In this document: positions 59,863 through 64,000 of the stretch, in pieces | Position numbering within the stretch: position 1 is the stretch's first letter | How the letters are laid out: each line of letters starts with the position of its first letter | Assembly (NCBI GenBank): GCA_964526675.1 | Contig: CAZGLY010000001.1 | Coordinates: 113,179-177,178, forward strand | Reading direction: 5' to 3' | DNA: 64,000 bases | Source: CAZADA01 sp964526675 | Lineage (GTDB): Bacteria; Pseudomonadota; Alphaproteobacteria; Caulobacterales; Maricaulaceae | Made by a program: the position numbers and the translations under genes | Notes under the pieces: generated by a model | The model's database searches: none | Seen by the model: only the letters and a program-made list of their open reading frames with translations | What the model was told of the DNA's origin: nothing

Positions 59863-62760
59863 TCATGTCTCCAACACCGCCTGGAGGCGGTAGAGCGCCT
59901 CCAGCGCTTCGCGGGGCGTGAGGTTGTCGGGATCGAGCGCGCTCAACGCCTCGCGGACCTGCGTCAGCTCGCGCTGCGCTGAGGCGGCGCCGTCGCTAAA
60001 CCCGGACGCGTATTTGTCCGTGGGGTCCTGCGGGTACACGACCGCGTCATCGCCGCCCTTTTGGTCCGCCCCGCGCCGACGCGCGTCGTCATCAGCGGCC
60101 GCGCGCTGCAGCGGCGTTTGCGCGGCGGCTTGGAAAAGCGGTAGATCCTCCAACGCATCGGCCACGCCCAGCGCCGCGTCCGCGGCGCCGGCGCGCCCCT
60201 CCAACCGCTCGAGCACCTCCTGCGCCCGGGCGGTCGCGGCCTTTGGCAGCCCCGCACGCCGCGCGACTTCGACGCCATACGAACGATCCGCGGCGCCAAC
60301 CGCCACTTCGTGCAGGAAGATCAAATCGCCGTTCCACGCTTTGGCGCGCAAATGCAGGTTCGCCGCCCCGGCCAGCGTGTCGGTCAGCCGCGTCAGCTCG
60401 TGATAGTGCGTGGCGAACATGGCGCGAGCCTGATTGACGTCGTGCAGATGCTCCGCCACCGCCCACGCGATCGCGAGGCCGTCATAGGTCGCCGTGCCGC
60501 GCCCGATCTCATCCAAGATCACGAAGGCGCGCGGCCCCGCCTGGTTCAGGATGGCGGCGGTCTCCACCATCTCCGCCATGAAGGTGGAGCGGCCCCGCGC
60601 CAAATCGTCCGCCGCTCCGACGCGGCTGAACAACCGATCCGCGACCCCGATTCGCGCGCGCTTCGCCGGGACGTAACATCCCGCCTGGGCCAGAATCGCG
60701 ATGACCGCGTTTTGGCGCAGATACGTGCTCTTGCCGGCCATGTTGGGCCCGGTGACGAACGCCAGGCGCGGCGCGCCGGTGGCCGAGGCCGGCCCTGCGC
60801 CGTCGAGCCGGCAGTCATTCGGCGCAAACGCCTGGCCCTCAGCCGTCAACGCGCGCTCGACAACGGGGTGCCGGCCGGCCTCCACATCGAACGCGAGGCT
60901 GTCGTCCACCACCGGCCGCGCCGCGTTCACCTCCTCCGCCCACAGCGCATTGGCCGCCGCGACATCGAGCGTCGCCAGCGCCAACCCGGCTGCGCGGATG
61001 GCGTCGGAGGCCGCCGTGACATCACCGACCAGCGCGTCGAAAAGGGCGAGCTCCCGCGCCAGCGCGTCCGCGGAGGCCGCCGCGATGCGCCGCTCCAAGT
61101 CGGCCAGCTCCGTCGTTGTGAAACGCACGGCGTTGGCCATGGTTTGGCGATGGATGAACTGGGCGTCGTGGGGCGGCGCCATGAGCCGATCGGCTTGGCG
61201 CGCGGTCACTTCGACGAAATAGCCGAGGACGTTGTTGTGCTTGATCTTAAGGGCGGCGAGGCCGGTGTCGTCGCGGTAGCGCGCCTCGAGCGCCGCGATC
61301 ACCCGGCGGCTTTCATCCCGCAGCGCCTGCGCCTCATCAAGAGCGGCGTCCGCGCCCGCACGCACAAAGCCGCCATCGCGGGCCAGAAGCGGCGCGTCAT
61401 CACGAACGGTCGCGCGAATGCGCGTCGTCAGTTCGCCAAGCGCCGGCTGAGCCTCAACGCGCAGCCGCGACAGCGCCTCCGCCAGCTCCAACGGCGGCGC
61501 GTCAGAGCCAACGTCCAGCGACGCCGTGGCAGCGGCGGCGGAGTCGCCAGCCTCCAAAGCCGCAGCCAACGCCGCGAGATCACGCGGCCCGCCCCGCCCC
61601 AACGCCAGCCGCGACAACGCCCGCGCCGGATCGCCGGCGCGCGCGAGCGCCGCCGCGACCTCCCGCGCCTGGCCAGGCGTCTCGAGAAAAAACGCCACAG
61701 CGTCCTGGCGGCGCGCAACGCCTTCGGGATCCGTCAGCGGTTGAGCGATCCGCTGCGCCAGCAGCCGCGCGCCGCCGGGCGTCGCCGTTCGGTCGATCGC
61801 GTGCAGGAGCGAGCCCTTGCGATCTCCGGATAAGGTGCGCGCGATCTCCAAACTCGCGCGTGTCGCGGGGTCGATCGCCATCACCGCGGCGTCGTCCGTC
61901 CGCGCGGGCGGGGCGAGCCGCACCGGGGCGCCGGCTTGGGTCAGCGTGAGATAATCGACCAGCGCCCCGGCGGCGGCGATCTCTTCCGCCGCGAACGCGC
62001 CGAAGCCCTCCAGCGTGTCGACCGCGAACGCAGACTTGAGCCGCGCCGCCGCGCTTTTGACGTTGAACTTCGCCGCCGCCAGCGGCGTGAGCGCCGCGCC
62101 CGCCCGCTGCAGCGCCGCGTGCGCGGAGGCGTCCAACGCCGTCTCCATGTGGGTGTCGGCCAGCAGCACTTCCCGTGGACCGAGGCCGGCGATCCGCTCG
62201 TCGAGCGCTGTCGCCGGCGCGCGGCTGACGCCGAACGCGCCCGTCGTCACATCCGCCCAAGCGAGCCCCAGGGCCGCCCCATCCCCACCGCCGGGCGCCA
62301 CCGCGAGGATCCACGCGGCGTCCCGCGCCTCCAGCAACGCGTCTTCGGTGATGGTGCCGGGTGTGACGACGCGGACAATCTCTCGGCGGACGACGGCTTT
62401 CGCGCCGCGTTTCTTCGCCTCCTTGGGGTCTTCGGTTTGCTCGCACACCGCCACGCGAAAGCCCTGGGCGATCAAGCGCGAGAGATAGGTCTCCGCCGTC
62501 GCCACCGGCACGCCGCACATGGGGATGTCCGCGCCTTGGTGTTTGCCGCGATGGGTGAGCGCGATGTCCAACGCCTCCGCCGCTTTGACCGCGTCCTCGA
62601 AGAAGAGCTCGTAGAAATCCCCCATGCGGTAGAACACCAGCGCATCCGCGCCGGCGGTCTCCGTCGCTTGCGCGCGGATGGCGAGGTATTGCGCCATCAT
62701 CGGCGTCACGCCGGCGGATGCGGCGGGATCAGTTCCTGATGAGCGGGCGACGACAGGCAT
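59863..62760 (-). CDS. mutS: DNA mismatch repair protein MutS
   Basis: Recognises mismatches and recruits MutL. 965 residues: mismatch-binding domain I with FYRMGDFYELFFEDAVKAAE (containing the Phe-x-Glu wedge), connector and lever domains, clamp, and the ABC ATPase with Walker A TGPNMAGKSTYLRQNAVIAI, signature STFMAEMVETAAILN, Walker B FVILDEIGRGTATYDGLAIA and FATHYHELTRLTD. Somewhat long through insertions near the C-terminus. Downstream hairpin terminator. Confidence 0.97.
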   Translation of the reverse strand: MPVVARSSGTDPAASAGVTPMMAQYLAIRAQATETAGADALVFYRMGDFYELFFEDAVKAAEALDIALTHRGKHQGADIPMCGVPVATAETYLSRLIAQGFRVAVCEQTEDPKEAKKRGAKAVVRREIVRVVTPGTITEDALLEARDAAWILAVAPGGGDGAALGLAWADVTTGAFGVSRAPATALDERIAGLGPREVLLADTHMETALDASAHAALQRAGAALTPLAAAKFNVKSAAARLKSAFAVDTLEGFGAFAAEEIAAAGALVDYLTLTQAGAPVRLAPPARTDDAAVMAIDPATRASLEIARTLSGDRKGSLLHAIDRTATPGGARLLAQRIAQPLTDPEGVARRQDAVAFFLETPGQAREVAAALARAGDPARALSRLALGRGGPRDLAALAAALEAGDSAAAATASLDVGSDAPPLELAEALSRLRVEAQPALGELTTRIRATVRDDAPLLARDGGFVRAGADAALDEAQALRDESRRVIAALEARYRDDTGLAALKIKHNNVLGYFVEVTARQADRLMAPPHDAQFIHRQTMANAVRFTTTELADLERRIAAASADALARELALFDALVGDVTAASDAIRAAGLALATLDVAAANALWAEEVNAARPVVDDSLAFDVEAGRHPVVERALTAEGQAFAPNDCRLDGAGPASATGAPRLAFVTGPNMAGKSTYLRQNAVIAILAQAGCYVPAKRARIGVADRLFSRVGAADDLARGRSTFMAEMVETAAILNQAGPRAFVILDEIGRGTATYDGLAIAWAVAEHLHDVNQARAMFATHYHELTRLTDTLAGAANLHLRAKAWNGDLIFLHEVAVGAADRSYGVEVARRAGLPKAATARAQEVLERLEGRAGAADAALGVADALEDLPLFQAAAQTPLQRAAADDDARRRGADQKGGDDAVVYPQDPTDKYASGFSDGAASAQRELTQVREALSALDPDNLTPREALEALYRLQAVLET

Positions 62761-62774
62761 GGGCCGTGAGCGCC

Positions 62775-64000
62775 TCAGCGTTCGCCGGACGCGGTGGAGA
62801 TCGCACGCGCTTGCGCGGCCGGGCTTCCAAACAGCAAGATCATCAGCACCAGCGCCGCCGCGGGAACCGCGTAGCTCGCGGTGATCACAAAGAACGCGAC
62901 ATACCCAACCGCGTCAGCCAAAACGCCGGAAAAACCGGACGCAAATTTGGCGAAGAACGAGTAGAGCGAGCTGAACAGGGCGTATTGCGTCGCGGCGTTC
63001 GCCGGATCGGTGAGCCCCGACATGTAGGCGATGAACACCGTCGTCACGAAGCCGCCGGCGATGTTGTCCGCCACGATCGCCAGCGTGAGGCGTCCGATGT
63101 CGTCGGGCCCCGCCGTCGCGGCCAGCCAAGCGTATGCGGCGTTGGTCGCCAAGGTGATCGCCGCCCCTAGGATCAGCGCGCGCAACACGCCGAGCCGCAG
63201 CGCCGCCAGACCGCCGATGAACAGGCCCGAAATCGTCGCGGCGACGCCGGGGCCGGACTGCACGCCCCCCACCACCGCCTTTGAGTAGCCGATGTCGGCG
63301 TAAAGCGGGCTCGCCATCACGCCCATGGTGAAGTCGCTGAGGCGATAAATCGCCACCAACACCAGCACAGGCCCTACCCACCAGCCCAAACGCGCCCACA
63401 CTTGCCGGAACGGCTCGACAAACACGCGTGCAAACCGAACGGCGGGATTGGCGTGCTCAAGCACGCGCCGAGCCGCCCGGTGCGGCTCCGTGATCAGCAA
63501 GACCAAGCCGGCGGTGACCAGCATCGCCGCGGCCATGAGGACGTAGGACGCGCTCCAGCTGACCCATTCCGCCATCGCCAAGCCAAGGCCGGAGAAAATC
63601 AGCGCGCCGCGATATCCCAGCGAATAGCCCGCCGCCATGTTCGCTTGCGCTTCCGTCGGGGCGGATTCGATGCGCCACGCGTCGATCGAGACGTCGAGCG
63701 TCGCGCCGGAAAACGCCAAGAGCAGCGCACCGATCGCCACCGCACCCAAGCCCACGGTCGGATCCGACGTCGCGAGGATCACGAGCCCAATCGCGGTCCC
63801 GGCGATCGCGGCGATCATCCAGGAGCGGCGGTGGCCGACCATCGCCGTCAGACCTGGCAGGCTGAGCCGATCCACGATGGGCGCCCACAAAAACTTAAAG
63901 GAGTAAGCGAAGGTCACCCAATAGAAGAACCCGATGGTCGACCGTTCGATCCCCACCTCGCGCAGCCAAAACGAGAGCTTGGTGAACACCATGTAGAGCG
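62775..64000 (-). CDS. AmpG-like MFS permease, 5' end outside window
   Basis: About 408 residues visible, reading off the right edge, with about 11 hydrophobic helices. The start is not seen: YMVFTKLSFWLREVGIERST is already inside the first cytoplasmic loop, and FAYSFKFLWAPIVDRLSL with DVSIDAWRIE are AmpG-like. AmpG imports anhydromuropeptides for cell-wall recycling. Related permeases carry other substrates, so the assignment is by resemblance. It lies 15 bases upstream-side of mutS on the same strand; coupling possible. Confidence 0.82.
   Translation of the reverse strand, partial: LYMVFTKLSFWLREVGIERSTIGFFYWVTFAYSFKFLWAPIVDRLSLPGLTAMVGHRRSWMIAAIAGTAIGLVILATSDPTVGLGAVAIGALLLAFSGATLDVSIDAWRIESAPTEAQANMAAGYSLGYRGALIFSGLGLAMAEWVSWSASYVLMAAAMLVTAGLVLLITEPHRAARRVLEHANPAVRFARVFVEPFRQVWARLGWWVGPVLVLVAIYRLSDFTMGVMASPLYADIGYSKAVVGGVQSGPGVAATISGLFIGGLAALRLGVLRALILGAAITLATNAAYAWLAATAGPDDIGRLTLAIVADNIAGGFVTTVFIAYMSGLTDPANAATQYALFSSLYSFFAKFASGFSGVLADAVGYVAFFVITASYAVPAAALVLMILLFGSPAAQARAISTASGER

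Noticed and set aside
1..64000. tRNA, rRNA, CRISPR array, IS element or prophage
   Set aside because: I scanned the gaps and saw no cloverleaf-like sequence, regular direct repeats, transposase or integrase frames.

Overview
The window is a GC-rich (about two thirds G+C by eye) chromosomal segment that looks alphaproteobacterial. Irr, Fur, FabA/FabB, the gene order miaB-phoH-ybeY-corC-lnt-xre-metK-trmB, and rimP-nusA-ylxR-infB all point to that class. The genes are mostly housekeeping and tightly packed, with many 1-14 nt stop/start overlaps. I see no tRNA, rRNA, CRISPR array, insertion sequence or prophage. No species call is made.

Layout. 1-9.1 kb: cut-off GST-like protein, GNAT, MAPEG, coaBC, dut, VIT-family protein, cysK, MoeB-type enzyme, FkbM methyltransferase, two hypotheticals. 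9.1-15.4 kb: hydroxyacid dehydrogenase, OYE-family reductase, an unusual two-gene membrane pair (vWA-like protein plus a large coiled-coil membrane protein), SH3 protein. 15.4-18.5 kb: irr divergent from fabA-fabB, then a Uma2-family protein. 18.5-28.4 kb: rbfA (-), truB-rpsO-pnp (+), an alpha/beta-hydrolase remnant, fabI divergent from a fatty-acid desaturase, DUF4197 and DUF4174 proteins. 28.4-34.4 kb: rimP-(small membrane protein)-nusA-ylxR-infB, all on the minus strand. 34.5-45.5 kb: DMT transporter, GST, zinc peptidase, trmB-metK, xre, lnt-corC-ybeY-phoH-miaB. 45.7-51 kb: ClpP-like membrane protein, fur, rimI-tsaB, nitroreductase, Nfu, metallo-beta-lactamase-like protein. 51-54.5 kb: DUF2333 protein and a copper-handling group (PCuAC chaperone, His-rich outer-membrane protein, DUF2946 protein). 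54.5-64 kb: trpS, a short BLUF photoreceptor, murJ, second OYE, mutS, and an AmpG-like permease cut off by the window end.

How the genes fit together. Most encode core information processing (translation initiation and elongation, RNA decay, tRNA modification, mismatch repair), cofactor and sulfur metabolism (CoA, cysteine, SAM, Fe-S, molybdopterin), unsaturated fatty-acid synthesis and envelope biogenesis (Lnt, MurJ). Read on the minus strand from mutS down to irr, the order mutS-murJ-trpS-nfu-tsaB-rimI-fur-miaB-...-metK-trmB-rimP-nusA-ylxR-infB resembles the conserved order of Rhizobiales-type genomes. Here, however, the usual rbfA-truB-rpsO-pnp continuation is broken and partly inverted.

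The most interesting points are: the two-gene vWA/coiled-coil membrane pair; a YlxR gene with no canonical start codon, in frame behind nusA; a metallo-beta-lactamase homologue with two changed zinc ligands; a stand-alone BLUF protein; a ClpP-like membrane protein coupled to fur; and palindromic sites upstream of the GNAT gene and metK.
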